From Oscillatoriales cyanobacterium PMM_0080 (GTDB lineage Bacteria; Cyanobacteriota; Cyanobacteriia; Cyanobacteriales; Microcoleaceae), in the NCBI GenBank assembly GCA_949127775.1, contig CASBQF010000142.1, positions 1 through 47,459 of the forward strand: a DNA stretch of 47,459 nt. Reading direction: 5' to 3'. Every line of letters starts with the position of its first letter. Positions within the stretch are counted from its first letter, which is position 1. Below the pieces are notes generated by a model, which made no database searches, was not told the DNA's origin, and was given only the letters and a program-made list of their open reading frames with translations. The translations under genes were made by a program, and so were the position numbers. Of this stretch, positions 16,352 to 25,680 are shown piece by piece.

Positions 16352-19300
16352 CTATCCAAACGTGGTCAAGAAGCGGAAAGCATCGAGCACGTGACTCGCA
16401 CAAACGTAGGGCGAAGTATTGTAAAAACCTTGCCACGCCGCCGCTTTATCTTCATCGTATTTATCCGCTCTTTCTGAGTGTTTCCCCAGCCAATTCAGCC
16501 GCACCGCGTGACCGACTAATACATCTAAAACAATGTATTCTTCTACTTTCAATTCAGGGTTGCGCTGGGAAATTGCAGCCAACTCCATCAGCGCCTCAAT
16601 ATTGACTTGTCGGTACTCGGGCGCGACAATTTTATTCAGTAAATGCTCGATTTGCAGCGCGAAATTCTTTTCACCCGGGGTCATTTCCGATAAAATAACA
16701 TCGCTGTCCAACCGATTTCGGCGCTCTAATTTATCGCCAATAATCAAGCCTTTGCAGTGTCCCAAAAGTCCCCAGACATTCGGATAAAAATCCTTGGGTA
16801 CGCGATTAACTGCGCCTTCCATTTGCCGCTTCCGACGCCATCCTCCCGCAGGCATTTGCGACTCTTCAAAAACTGGCGCGACTACCCATTCAATTTCTGT
16901 TTCCGATTGTTTGACTCGCAGGGATTCTTGCTGTTTGAGGATTTGGTTCATTTCCTCGTATTCTGTCAAAACTTGGCGCAGGCGATTTTTTATTTCAGAA
17001 GGACTTAACTGCATTAACTGTTCGTAAGCTTCATTCTGCGTCACTCCCAATTCGCGGGCTAATTCGCTAGTTAACAGCAGAATAAAATAGCTAACTCTCA
17101 GCGTCAGCAACCCTTTAAATAACTGCGGTTCCGCTTTTATTAGCAAGCCGAGATAGATCAGAATTTCTTGAGTGAGAACCCGATCGCGAATATCTTCTCC
17201 ACAGAATTCACGAATTTTGTCCATCACTTCCATGTATGAACCTGGTCTGGAAATCACCGAATCTTCGCTGTAAGCCTTTCCCACAGCAATCTGCTTCTGT
17301 CGCACCAAAATATCCGTTACTGAATCCGACAAGCTAATATCAACTTTATCCAGCAAACCGGCAGCGTGGCGGATCACAGCCCACTGAATTTTAGATTGGG
17401 AACCTTCTCCAGCTTTCGTATAAACTTCGTTGAGTAAATCTGCAACTTTAACTGTTTCTCCCCAACCTGCAAATCCTGTTTCAAAATTCAGTCCTTTGAG
17501 GCGAACTAGCGTATGTAGCAACTCAATTTGTTCGTACAAATTTTCGGAACTGCGCAGGCTTTCGAGCAATAATTGGGTATTAGTCTCACACTCTAGTTTA
17601 AATTCTTGGGTGTGACCCAAAGGCCAAGTTTTTTCAGGGTTGTAAGTCAGATAGTTACGGACTTCCACAACACCTGTTACTGGAGATTCGGTGAATTCAA
17701 ATTCGTGCAGAAAATCGATTTTTTCTGTGCCCGCAGTTAGCATTAATTGATTGAGATTTCCGAGTTGAATTGGCGTATTATTGCATTGTCCATCACGGAG
17801 TTCCTTCATCAATTCTAACAAAGCTTCCCGGCCAGTTTCCAGCATGGTGTGAGTCAGCATCAGTGTGACTGTAGGCCGTCCCAACTGATACCAATGACGA
17901 CGAATGTGAGCTAATTCGCTCTTGATTTTAGATACGAGAAAATGATAATCTAGAGTTAGGTAAAATTCTTGTCTGTCTAAAAATGAGGGGAGAAATACGA
18001 TCGCCTCTCCGCGAATTTTGAACACCCGGGAAGTTGTCAAACTCCGCAATCTGCGCACCGGCCTCCCAGTTAAGCCTAATTGGTCGTTGCGTCCGATTTG
18101 TGCGTACACAGCCGATAATTCTTTGGTTTGGCGAACTTGAATCGGTTCTACTTGTTTTGTTGTTTGCGCAGCAATTCCGTTAGCGGCTAATTCTGCTTGC
18201 AAATCTTCGTCTTCAGCTAACAGGGCAATTTGCACTAGAGGTTCTCGGTTGCGCCCGACGCAGAGGTAACGTCCCAGGGGGTCGATATCGCCAATTGCGA
18301 TCAATTCTTCGTTCAGCATTTGACCGAGAAAATACAAGCTTTGCGCCCAAACTAGGGGAATATTTTCGTTGGGTAGGCGCTTTTGGCTGCGAGGATTTAA
18401 CTTTTCTGCTGCGATTTTTTCGGCTGGTATGTAGTATAATTCTGGTAGGAGTTGTCCGCCATTGCGATCGACTGCCAGAGCTTCTAAACGCTGTTGATAA
18501 TATTGTACTTGTTCTTTATTTCCTTGAAATATACCGTCCAAGAATAAATAGGTAAAGAATAGCGGCCACTCGCATTCAATGTGCTCGAACTGCTTTAATT
18601 CTGTGGGCTCGTAGTGCAGGCGATCGGCATCTTCTAAAACTGTTTGGTGTCCGTCCCGCAGAAACCGCTTGCAGCCGTACTGTCCCTGCAATTTGTCAAT
18701 AATCTTATTTCGAGTCCGTTCTATTAATTCTCGGTCTTCAACAGCAAAAGCGGGAAAACTAATGATGCTCAATAAAGCCGCATCTACTTCTTTGGAACTA
18801 GATTCGCGAGGCAAAAGCGATTCCAAAGTTACGCGGCTTCTGGCAATTTCATCCGGCAAAACGTGAATTACCGATGATTGAGAGCCGTTAACTCCGAACA
18901 AATCCAACCCATTTATTGCTTCCAGTGCTGCTTTTGCCATGCCCACAGAACTGGCATTTAATTCGGCATTACCGCGATTAATTTTATGCCCTCTTTCCCA
19001 AATTCCGTAATCTGGTGTCCGATAGGCTCTACCGATGTAGTAAACTAAATTTTGGACAAAATTGACTTCATCGATTGTAAAAATTATATGCAATCCAGAA
19101 GCCGTCATCTGAGCAAGAATTAACAAAAATATAGATGTAGCGTCTAACTGCAAGTGTCCCCATTGGTCATCGCCGACAACAATACTTCCCGTCTGAGTAT
19201 TGTATTTGGCGTGTAAAGCATCTAAGGGCGATTGAGTATTTTTAAAACTTTCTACTTTGTTGACTTGCTGCATCATCGCAAACATCAAGCCGCGCATTAA

Positions 19301-19561
19301 TTTAACTGTACTGTGTTCGAGTTCAAATGTTCTGCCGCGATCGCCGTCAATTTTGCGGTAGGCTAAACCCAAACCCCAAACTGCGAGAATGCTGTACACG
19401 TTATCGCGCACCCAGGCATCGGTGTAGTCGCCGTGAGCAGTGACAGCGGTACTAGCGGGAAGCAAACCGGTAATGGGGTTCTGGCGCTTGAGGATGACGT
19501 TTTTGATTTGCTGGTAGTAATAATCTAACCGGATTTGTCGCTCTTGGGTTGCGATCGGCAT
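16352..19561 (-). CDS. GH15 / phosphorylase-kinase-alpha-like (alpha/alpha)6 protein
   Basis: A 1069-residue protein. The N-terminal region (about 10-470) is a glucoamylase-like barrel: GLLPASTAVTAHGDYTDAWVRDNVYSILAVWGLG, DDQWGHLQLDATSIFLLILA, YGIWERGHKINRGNAELNAS and YEPTELKQFEHIECEWPLFF. The remainder (about 500-1069) resembles the regulatory subunit of phosphorylase kinase, with helical pairs and a calmodulin-type tail. Full-length homologues of about 1070 residues are standard in cyanobacteria and annotated GH15. Whether it hydrolyses or only binds glucans is unknown. No signal peptide, so cytoplasmic. Start ATG 19561. Monocistronic by spacing. Confidence 0.85.
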   Translation of the reverse strand: MPIATQERQIRLDYYYQQIKNVILKRQNPITGLLPASTAVTAHGDYTDAWVRDNVYSILAVWGLGLAYRKIDGDRGRTFELEHSTVKLMRGLMFAMMQQVNKVESFKNTQSPLDALHAKYNTQTGSIVVGDDQWGHLQLDATSIFLLILAQMTASGLHIIFTIDEVNFVQNLVYYIGRAYRTPDYGIWERGHKINRGNAELNASSVGMAKAALEAINGLDLFGVNGSQSSVIHVLPDEIARSRVTLESLLPRESSSKEVDAALLSIISFPAFAVEDRELIERTRNKIIDKLQGQYGCKRFLRDGHQTVLEDADRLHYEPTELKQFEHIECEWPLFFTYLFLDGIFQGNKEQVQYYQQRLEALAVDRNGGQLLPELYYIPAEKIAAEKLNPRSQKRLPNENIPLVWAQSLYFLGQMLNEELIAIGDIDPLGRYLCVGRNREPLVQIALLAEDEDLQAELAANGIAAQTTKQVEPIQVRQTKELSAVYAQIGRNDQLGLTGRPVRRLRSLTTSRVFKIRGEAIVFLPSFLDRQEFYLTLDYHFLVSKIKSELAHIRRHWYQLGRPTVTLMLTHTMLETGREALLELMKELRDGQCNNTPIQLGNLNQLMLTAGTEKIDFLHEFEFTESPVTGVVEVRNYLTYNPEKTWPLGHTQEFKLECETNTQLLLESLRSSENLYEQIELLHTLVRLKGLNFETGFAGWGETVKVADLLNEVYTKAGEGSQSKIQWAVIRHAAGLLDKVDISLSDSVTDILVRQKQIAVGKAYSEDSVISRPGSYMEVMDKIREFCGEDIRDRVLTQEILIYLGLLIKAEPQLFKGLLTLRVSYFILLLTSELARELGVTQNEAYEQLMQLSPSEIKNRLRQVLTEYEEMNQILKQQESLRVKQSETEIEWVVAPVFEESQMPAGGWRRKRQMEGAVNRVPKDFYPNVWGLLGHCKGLIIGDKLERRNRLDSDVILSEMTPGEKNFALQIEHLLNKIVAPEYRQVNIEALMELAAISQRNPELKVEEYIVLDVLVGHAVRLNWLGKHSERADKYDEDKAAAWQGFYNTSPYVCASHVLDAFRFLTTFG

Positions 19562-20029
19562 TTGGTTTACCTTTTTTTCCTGGTGCTAACTGAGATGCAG
19601 TGAATAGACTTTTAAATATATCAGAAATTAGAGTATTTTGTCAATTCATATCAACACAAGTAGGTGATGGTGATTTTTTGGTAACAATGGTAACAATAGA
19701 CGATCTGGCGATTCAAATCGCTACTAGATAAACGAAGTCCACTCCAAGCAGATTAAGAAATAAACCAGATATTTAAGCCGAATTTGGGAGGAGTCAAAAA
19801 TTGTCTCTCTGACATTTTTACCTGTTAAAATAGTCTTTGATTGATCGGGATAGAAGTTCAATCTAGAAAAAAAATGTTCCTTTGTGGATCAGACAGTTGG
19901 CCTGTTCTGGATTATGATGCAATGATTGCTTTTGCTTAAATTTTGGAGTGGCTAGACAAACCATAGCATTGAATGTCAATATAAACTAATTTCAATAACT
20001 CGGTGTGTAGGAACTTCACAGAAAAAAAT
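19562..20029. other. Divergent promoter gap
   Basis: 468 bases between divergent genes, AT-rich. The only repeats noticed are GGTAACAATGGTAACAATAG near 19679. No gene, hairpin or RNA was recognised. It must hold promoters for both neighbours. Confidence 0.4.
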
Positions 20030-20755
20030 ATGGATCGATCGCAATTTTCAGTGCTGGGATTACCAGTTCACATATTAGACGATTACACAGGTTGGCTGAT
20101 CGAGCGCCTGCATCAAGGGTTGGGAAGTCATGTGGTGACGCTGAATGCTGAAATGGCGATGCAAGGAGAGCAAAATCCGGCTTTAGCAGAAGTAATCCGA
20201 AAAGCTGAACTCGTGATTCCCGATGGTTCGGGAGTGGTGCTATACTTGCGGCTGCGTGGCAAATCGGCACGGCGGTTTCCAGGGATAGAATTAGCAGAAT
20301 CGCTGTTGCAAGCAGCCGGAAAGTTGCCGAATTCTGAACCAATATTCTTCTTTGGAGGTTTCCCGGGAGTTGCGGGCGCGGCGGCAGAAACTTGGCAGCA
20401 AAAGGTTAACGGATTGTCGATTGTTTCCCAACATGGCTATCTGTCGCCCGACGAGCAAAAAGACTTGGATCGAAGCTTGAAAGAAAAGCAGCCAAAACTA
20501 ATTTTTGTGGGCTTGGGAGTGCCTCGCCAAGAGTTTTGGATTGCGGAACATCGGCATCTTTGTCCTGATTCGATTTGGGTGGGAGTTGGCGGCAGTTTCG
20601 ATATTTGGGCGGGAACAAAAGACCGCGCGCCGGCTTGGTTTTGTGACAATCATTTAGAATGGTTGTACCGGCTTTATCAAGAACCTTGGCGCTGGCGTCG
20701 GATGTTGGCTTTGCCACAGTTTGCATTGAGGGCTTTGGGGGATTTTCGAGGTTAG
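20030..20755 (+). CDS. WecG/TagA/CpsF-family glycosyltransferase
   Basis: A 241-residue GT26-type enzyme. The active-site block HVVTLNAEMAMQ (T37) and VIPDGSGVVLYLR (D65) matches the Thr and Asp described for TagA. RRFPGIELAE, FFFGGFPGVA, LIFVGLGVPRQEFWI and VGVGGSFDIWAGTKDRAP follow in family order. It transfers N-acetyl-mannosaminuronic-acid- or ManNAc-type sugars to a lipid-linked acceptor in cell-wall or exopolysaccharide assembly. The acceptor is not known here. Start ATG 20030 is preferred. A GTG at 20003 would add nine residues with no family support. Isolated from other polysaccharide genes. Confidence 0.88.
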   Translation: MDRSQFSVLGLPVHILDDYTGWLIERLHQGLGSHVVTLNAEMAMQGEQNPALAEVIRKAELVIPDGSGVVLYLRLRGKSARRFPGIELAESLLQAAGKLPNSEPIFFFGGFPGVAGAAAETWQQKVNGLSIVSQHGYLSPDEQKDLDRSLKEKQPKLIFVGLGVPRQEFWIAEHRHLCPDSIWVGVGGSFDIWAGTKDRAPAWFCDNHLEWLYRLYQEPWRWRRMLALPQFALRALGDFRG

Positions 20756-20871
20756 CTGCGCGGGTTTACGGATTCTATAGCTGATATTATAGATGGTTAG
20801 TAAACCCGCTCCTATAATGATTTTGGTTAATTTATTAGACTTGAATTGCAAAAGTTTTTTTAATCAAATTT

Positions 20872-20940
20872 TCGGACGGGCTAGAAGCCCATCCCACAAG
20901 AAAAGAATGTGGGATGATGCTCTGAGCAGCGTCCGAATTA
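20872..20940. repeat. Foldback fragment (TTCGGAC...GTCCGAA)
   Basis: Arms TTCGGAC and GTCCGAA around a GCCCATCCCACAAG / ATGTGGGATGATGC core. The core is related to the GTGGGATGGGCATCTTGCCC part of the element at 5703. Confidence 0.6.
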
Positions 20941-20962
20941 TTTTGGGAATCTTGTCTATTGG

Positions 20963-23290
20963 CTAGACAATATAAGTAGAATCGATCGCCTTTGCGCGAT
21001 TAATTGCCACCAACGTCTGGTAAATCAAAGCCGAAATCTCCGCCCGGGTGATGTCTCGCTGCGGTGAAAGCCGATCGCGCGCCGGATAATTGACTACAAT
21101 CTTCAAAGCAGTCGCTGTGGCTACGGCACTCAAGGCAAAATTAGGAATTTGAGAGCGATCGGTGTACACTGTTAAAACATCAGGATTTCCACCCTTAAGT
21201 TCCAAACCGTTAACCAAAGATACGATCGCCTCAGTCTTCGTCAAGTTCTGGTTTGGGCCGAACTTCAACCCCGGAAACCCCGATAAAAAGCCTCCCCGAT
21301 TCGCCCGTTCGATCGCACTTCTCGCCCAAAAACTGGCAGAAACATCGATAAAATTGGTAGCAGCCACCTTCGGAATCGGACTAAACGCACTCACCAACAG
21401 CGCCGCATATTGAGCGCGATTCAAAATATTATCAGGCCCAAAAGAACCATCAGGCAAACCGCTAATTATATTCGCCGCCGCCAAAGCTTCAATAAACTTT
21501 TGGGCCCAATGTCCAGAAATATCGCTGAACCTTGCACCGCCGATATTCGGATTGCCGCCGCCCTTTCTCACCGCAGCTTGCACAGCTTTCAAAGCATTCA
21601 CTTTTCCATAACCAAACCAATCGCTACGACGGTTATTAATATCGTAATTTCCCAGGCGATTGCCAAACTGCGGATCGGGATCGGCATCAACAATTTTGTC
21701 AGCAGTTTCTTGCAGAATTCCCCGTACTTCCCGCGCCGTCAAACGAGGGTTTGCCGACAGTATCAATGCTGCCACTCCAGCGACTACTGGAGTGGCGCTG
21801 GAAGTGCCGCCAAAGGTATTTGTGTAGTCCCCCGATTCGTAGCCGGGTGCCCCGACTCGATCGGCAGTAAACACCCCCAAACCAGGCAAATTCTGCGTTA
21901 CCTCCGGCGGCGTGCTCAGATATCCGCTTTCTTGCAGCCAAAATCCCGGCGGGGCGTTGTTACTGGGGGCGCAAACCGAGATACTGTTACCCCAATTGCT
22001 GTAGGCGGCTTTTTTGTTCAGGGAAGTCGAAGCGCTGACGGTGATTACGTCTGGATGGACGGCGAATCCGCTTAACCATTTGGTTTCCCCGCCCAGGAGG
22101 TTGTTGGGCCAGCCTTGTTCGTCGATCGTACCATTGACGGGGCGGTTGGCGTTGCCGGCGGCGAAGACGATGACGCAACCTCTGCCGCCTCGCCCTTGGG
22201 TGGCTGCTTTGTTGATGACGGCACTCTGGCGCAGGGAAAGCGGGTAATTAACGGCGGATGGGCCCCAACTGCAAGAGATGACGGCGGCCTTTTTTTCGAT
22301 CGCCCAATTGAACAGTTTTTCGACTGAATCGTCGTCTAGAAAACCCGTAGTGCGAATGGGCATTAGCGCACAGCCAGGCGCGACTCCGACTATGCCTTTA
22401 CCGTTTTCTTCCGCCACAGCAACACCGGCACAAGCAGTACCGTGGTTGTCTGAATCTTCGACTGGCATTGGGGACAAATCGTCGTCTTTCAAATCGATGG
22501 GAGAAACTATCTTTCCCTCGCCTACAAAATCGGGGTGAGTCATGTCAACGGAATCATCGGCGATCGCAATTACGATCGATCGCACTCCGCGAGTTATATC
22601 CCAAGCTGGTTCGGCAAAAATCTGAGCATTGGTAACGAGTTGATTGCCGCCTTTGTTGTTGAGATACCACTGTTTGGGATAAAGCGGATCGCGGGGAATA
22701 TAATGCTGCTGAGTCTCTACTAAAATGTTTGGTTCAGCAATCAGAACTTCTGGATATCTGGTGAGGCGATTGGCAATTTTAATCGGGTTTTCGGTTGCTT
22801 CTTTTGTAATTTCGCAGAGAAATGTGTTGGGAATTCCTTCTATTTGACGGACTATTTTTAAAGCTGCAAAAGTGGCGATCGCAATTCGCGATTTTTCGTC
22901 TACTGTTTCGTCAAATTGGATTGTAATGCGATCGGTTAAGTAAAAGAATGTACTCGGATTGTTGGCCGGAGAATAGACGTGGCTAGCAAAAGCTACTCCA
23001 TCGCTAGCCCGGGCAGCTTCCATAGCCGTTTCTAGTCTATCCGGCGCAACCAGATATTCTTCGAGATTGCTTTGGGCAATGCGCCGCTTGAGTTTTGCCG
23101 GAATTGATGCCGCCCAGTCGTTGGATGTTGCGACTGTGGATGAGGGGCGAATCGTAAATCTATCCTGCGCTTTTGACAGCAGCAATTCGTCGCCACCGCG
23201 TTGTAAACTCAGTGATAGACTTGCTTCGGGAACTCCAATCCCTTGATAGTTGTGTAAGGTATTTGCAGAAAGTGCGATCGGTTGTGTCAT
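20963..23290 (-). CDS. Subtilisin-like S8 serine protease with three SLH domains
   Basis: A 775-residue protein. A predicted inhibitor/prodomain-like part is at about 100-200. The subtilase domain covers about 230-575 with the catalytic triad D245 (IADDSVDMTHPDF), H283 (DNHGTACAG) and S497 (GGTSSATPVVAG), plus oxyanion N380 (AAGN). Three SLH domains follow at about 587-640, 645-695 and 700-765 (RFSDISGHWAQKFIEALAAA, DGSFGP, NLTKTEA). SLH domains anchor to the cell wall or outer envelope, so the product is expected outside the cytoplasm, yet no N-terminal signal peptide is visible (start MTQPIALSANTL). Start ATG 23290. Confidence 0.9.
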   Translation of the reverse strand: MTQPIALSANTLHNYQGIGVPEASLSLSLQRGGDELLLSKAQDRFTIRPSSTVATSNDWAASIPAKLKRRIAQSNLEEYLVAPDRLETAMEAARASDGVAFASHVYSPANNPSTFFYLTDRITIQFDETVDEKSRIAIATFAALKIVRQIEGIPNTFLCEITKEATENPIKIANRLTRYPEVLIAEPNILVETQQHYIPRDPLYPKQWYLNNKGGNQLVTNAQIFAEPAWDITRGVRSIVIAIADDSVDMTHPDFVGEGKIVSPIDLKDDDLSPMPVEDSDNHGTACAGVAVAEENGKGIVGVAPGCALMPIRTTGFLDDDSVEKLFNWAIEKKAAVISCSWGPSAVNYPLSLRQSAVINKAATQGRGGRGCVIVFAAGNANRPVNGTIDEQGWPNNLLGGETKWLSGFAVHPDVITVSASTSLNKKAAYSNWGNSISVCAPSNNAPPGFWLQESGYLSTPPEVTQNLPGLGVFTADRVGAPGYESGDYTNTFGGTSSATPVVAGVAALILSANPRLTAREVRGILQETADKIVDADPDPQFGNRLGNYDINNRRSDWFGYGKVNALKAVQAAVRKGGGNPNIGGARFSDISGHWAQKFIEALAAANIISGLPDGSFGPDNILNRAQYAALLVSAFSPIPKVAATNFIDVSASFWARSAIERANRGGFLSGFPGLKFGPNQNLTKTEAIVSLVNGLELKGGNPDVLTVYTDRSQIPNFALSAVATATALKIVVNYPARDRLSPQRDITRAEISALIYQTLVAINRAKAIDSTYIV

Positions 23291-23326
23291 CAGAAATGCC
23301 CTGTGTAATTTTAATGCGATTTTAGA

Positions 23327-23466
23327 CGTTGCTGAATTAAGGTATGATTCACCCGCTTAGGCAATCCCTGAAATTTGGTAGGGGCAATTCATGAATTGCC
23401 CGGGCAATTCATGAATTGCCCCTACTCTAAATTTCGGACGCAAATCATACTCCTTTCTCAGCAACG
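23327..23466. repeat. 140-bp foldback element with 48-bp perfect palindrome core
   Basis: Outer arms CGTTGCTGA (from 23327) and TCAGCAACG (to 23466), inner arms AAGGTATGATT / AATCATACT, and a perfect palindrome at 23378-23425 (GTAGGGGCAATTCATGAATT, GCCC, then its complement). The core is itself two direct copies of a GGGCAATTCATGAATTGCCC palindrome. MITE-like. It lies between two leftward genes. Confidence 0.8.
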
Positions 23467-23499
23467 CCCAAATTACTATAGCGGTTCTCAAGCGTGGTG

Positions 23500-23531
23500 A
23501 GGTATGCCCTATGCCCTATGCCCTATGCCCT
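23500..23531. repeat. 4x ATGCCCT heptamer with GTGGTGAGGT flank
   Basis: AAGCGTGGTGAGGT followed by four ATGCCCT units. The same flank and unit, inverted, occur at 41530-41591, so they form one repeat type, in opposite orientations. Confidence 0.85.
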
Positions 23532-23562
23532 GTTTCTGACTCCGACACGAGACAATCCAAAT

Positions 23563-24558
23563 TCAACTAAACCAAGCCAACCACAAAGGCAGCATCAACA
23601 ACAACCCCACAGAAGTTATGGCAATACTGCAAGCTAACAAATCGCGATCGAGCTCATAGACTTCTGCTAAAATCAGCACAGAAAGCGCTGTGGGAATTCC
23701 CGACATCAATACCAGCACCAGTCTCGGATCGCCACTCAATCCAAAATAACTAGCGCCCAATCCTATAAGCACGGGGACAATTACAACTTTTAGTAACGAC
23801 GGGATTAAGGCTAGTTCAAAACTTTTCCATTGTTTAATAGACCTCAAACGAATACCAACCAACAGCAAAGCACTGGCAATTACTACCCAAACTGCTGCTT
23901 GCAATCCTGATTCTACTGTTTCTGCTAAGGGGATATTTCTGGTTAAAAAACCAATGAGAAATGCCCACAAAGCTGGGACTGTTACCACGTCCTTTAGCTG
24001 AGTCCACCACTGATTCTTTTGCCCCGAATGCCCGAAGTAGCTAGCAATAAATACACCAAATCCGTAGGTTCCGATCACATTATTGGTGACGCTATACAAA
24101 ACTGCCCAGTTGTTGTTATCGGTGCTGATGATGGCGGGGGTGATTGCTAATCCCACAAAGCCTGTATTTCCTAACATTGCAGCTAGAATGAAACTGCCTT
24201 TGCTCGATCGCGTCAATGAGCTAAAATTTAACAATAGTGAATTCAGCAGAGAGTTTTTGCCATGAAAATACGGCCTAGCAATGTGGCGCGCACTTAGCTG
24301 TTGCAATGACTCCCAAGTCAACCAAGCCATACCCGTACTCAGACATAACACAAATATGGCGATCGCAGGCGTCAATCCTACAGCACCCGAAAATTCGCTG
24401 TGACGGGCTAAAACTAGAATTTGCAGCGGTATCCCAATCCAATAAAGAAAGTAGCTTAGCAGCTTGGGAAAATTAACTGGGATGAACCGAAACAAGAGTA
24501 ATCCTAAGCCTGTCCAGATCACTAGAGGCGTGTAGGCGTGAAATAACGTTTCAATCAT
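23563..24558 (-). CDS. AEC-family (auxin efflux carrier type) transporter
   Basis: A 331-residue membrane protein with about ten hydrophobic segments in two groups separated by a longer polar part near 85-115. The family pattern is visible: AAMLGNTGFVGLAITPAIIS in the middle, VPALWAFLIGFLTRNI, and the C-terminal SGIPTALSVLILAEVYELD. Members export or take up carboxylates and small organic anions across the cytoplasmic membrane. The substrate cannot be read from sequence. Start ATG 24558. No operon partner. Confidence 0.85.
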   Translation of the reverse strand: MIETLFHAYTPLVIWTGLGLLLFRFIPVNFPKLLSYFLYWIGIPLQILVLARHSEFSGAVGLTPAIAIFVLCLSTGMAWLTWESLQQLSARHIARPYFHGKNSLLNSLLLNFSSLTRSSKGSFILAAMLGNTGFVGLAITPAIISTDNNNWAVLYSVTNNVIGTYGFGVFIASYFGHSGQKNQWWTQLKDVVTVPALWAFLIGFLTRNIPLAETVESGLQAAVWVVIASALLLVGIRLRSIKQWKSFELALIPSLLKVVIVPVLIGLGASYFGLSGDPRLVLVLMSGIPTALSVLILAEVYELDRDLLACSIAITSVGLLLMLPLWLAWFS

Positions 24559-24818
24559 AGAAATTAAATTGACAATTGGAAATGCCTTTACTGGTTAATA
24601 GTAAGGCTAAAACTTGTTCTAGAGTTTACTTTTTTAATTTGACCAATTGGTGTTAGAATTATCTTGCTTTTTTTTAACTAATATGCTCCCTGCTCTCTGG
24701 GCGATCGTATTGAACCGCCATATTATCTCGTCTACGATTTTTTTGGAATTATTTAACCACAGAGAGCGCAGAGAACACAGAGAAAGAGCTCGGAGAGATG
24801 AATGATTCCGATTTGAGA

Positions 24819-25025
24819 TTAATTCAATTTCAAAGCATTCACAGGTACATCATCCCAAGCACTAACAATCCGTAATGTAGCAACCCAGCCCTGTTCTTTT
24901 TGTTCTGCGCTCAAATTCTGCTCGAAAGATTCGTGGCATTCCTGAGCTTGAGTCTCATCGACACAAGCAATGCAAGCATACAGAATACCTGACGGATCGA
25001 TTTGCTCGTTTACCCAAATAATCAT
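24819..25025 (-). CDS. Small conserved hypothetical protein
   Basis: A 68-residue acidic protein. Start ATG 25025 is chosen because GGGAGAAGG lies just upstream. A TTG at 25040 would begin inside that ribosome site. The sequence (MIIWVNEQIDPSG, ACIACVDETQAQEC with two Cys, then GWVATLRIVSAWDDVPVNAL) is unlike any family I can name. It lies upstream of the AEC gene on the same strand (gap 260 bases). Confidence 0.55.
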   Translation of the reverse strand: MIIWVNEQIDPSGILYACIACVDETQAQECHESFEQNLSAEQKEQGWVATLRIVSAWDDVPVNALKLN

Positions 25026-25092
25026 AAGACCTTCTCCCAATCAAACCCAACTATCATCTAAATTTTCCTATATTTTTGGCAACGATCTACAA

Positions 25093-25578
25093 TTACTTTG
25101 ATGCCAAACTCGCCAAAGATTCCCCGGCTAGCCGACAAATCCGCCAATCTGGCATCACATCAGCACCGATTCCTTTGTAAAATCCGATCGCCAATTCATT
25201 CCAATCCAACACGCTCCATTCCAAACGCCCGCAACCTCGTTCAACCGTCAACTGTGCCAAATAAGCTATCAAAGACTTGCCAATTCCCCGCCCTCGAAAC
25301 TCAGGGAGGACAAATAAATCTTCCAAATAAATTCCCGGCTGAGTCAAAAAAGTAGAATAGTTATGAAAAAACAGTGCCCAGCCCATAACTCTACCCTCGG
25401 ACTCTGCTAAAATCGCTTCAGCAAAAGGTCGATCGCCAAACAGATGATTTTCCAAATCAACCGCATTCCCAGTCACAGCATCAGACAACTTTTCGTACTC
25501 AGCCAAAGCTTTAATCAAATCAAACAGCACTGGCACGTCGAGCCGCGTAGCTGGACGCAAAATCACCTCAGAAGACAT
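25093..25578 (-). CDS. GNAT-family N-acetyltransferase
   Basis: A 161-residue acetyl-CoA-dependent transferase. The cofactor-binding motif A is YLEDLFVLPEFRGRGIGKSL (about residues 83-102), and the upstream strand is ILRPATRLDVPVLFDLIKAL. The final part, GCGRLEWSVLDWNELAIGFY, resembles diamine (spermidine/spermine-type) acetyltransferases, but the substrate is not sure. Start ATG 25578 (MSSEVILRP) is preferred over the frame opening at 25599 because the family begins at this point. It is separated from the small gene downstream by 52 bases on the same strand. Confidence 0.85.
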   Translation of the reverse strand: MSSEVILRPATRLDVPVLFDLIKALAEYEKLSDAVTGNAVDLENHLFGDRPFAEAILAESEGRVMGWALFFHNYSTFLTQPGIYLEDLFVLPEFRGRGIGKSLIAYLAQLTVERGCGRLEWSVLDWNELAIGFYKGIGADVMPDWRICRLAGESLASLASK

Positions 25579-25680
25579 AAACACAGCAGTAAATGACAAT
25601 CCAACATTAAAATAGCATTATTTCTGAGTCCGCGGAGGCGGACTTTGTTTGCGTAGGGGCAATCCCCCCGTGGTTACCCC

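Noticed and set aside
21410-22075. 221-codon frame opposite the protease gene
   Set aside because: Lies fully antisense to a clear S8/SLH gene. Composition is that of a shadow frame.
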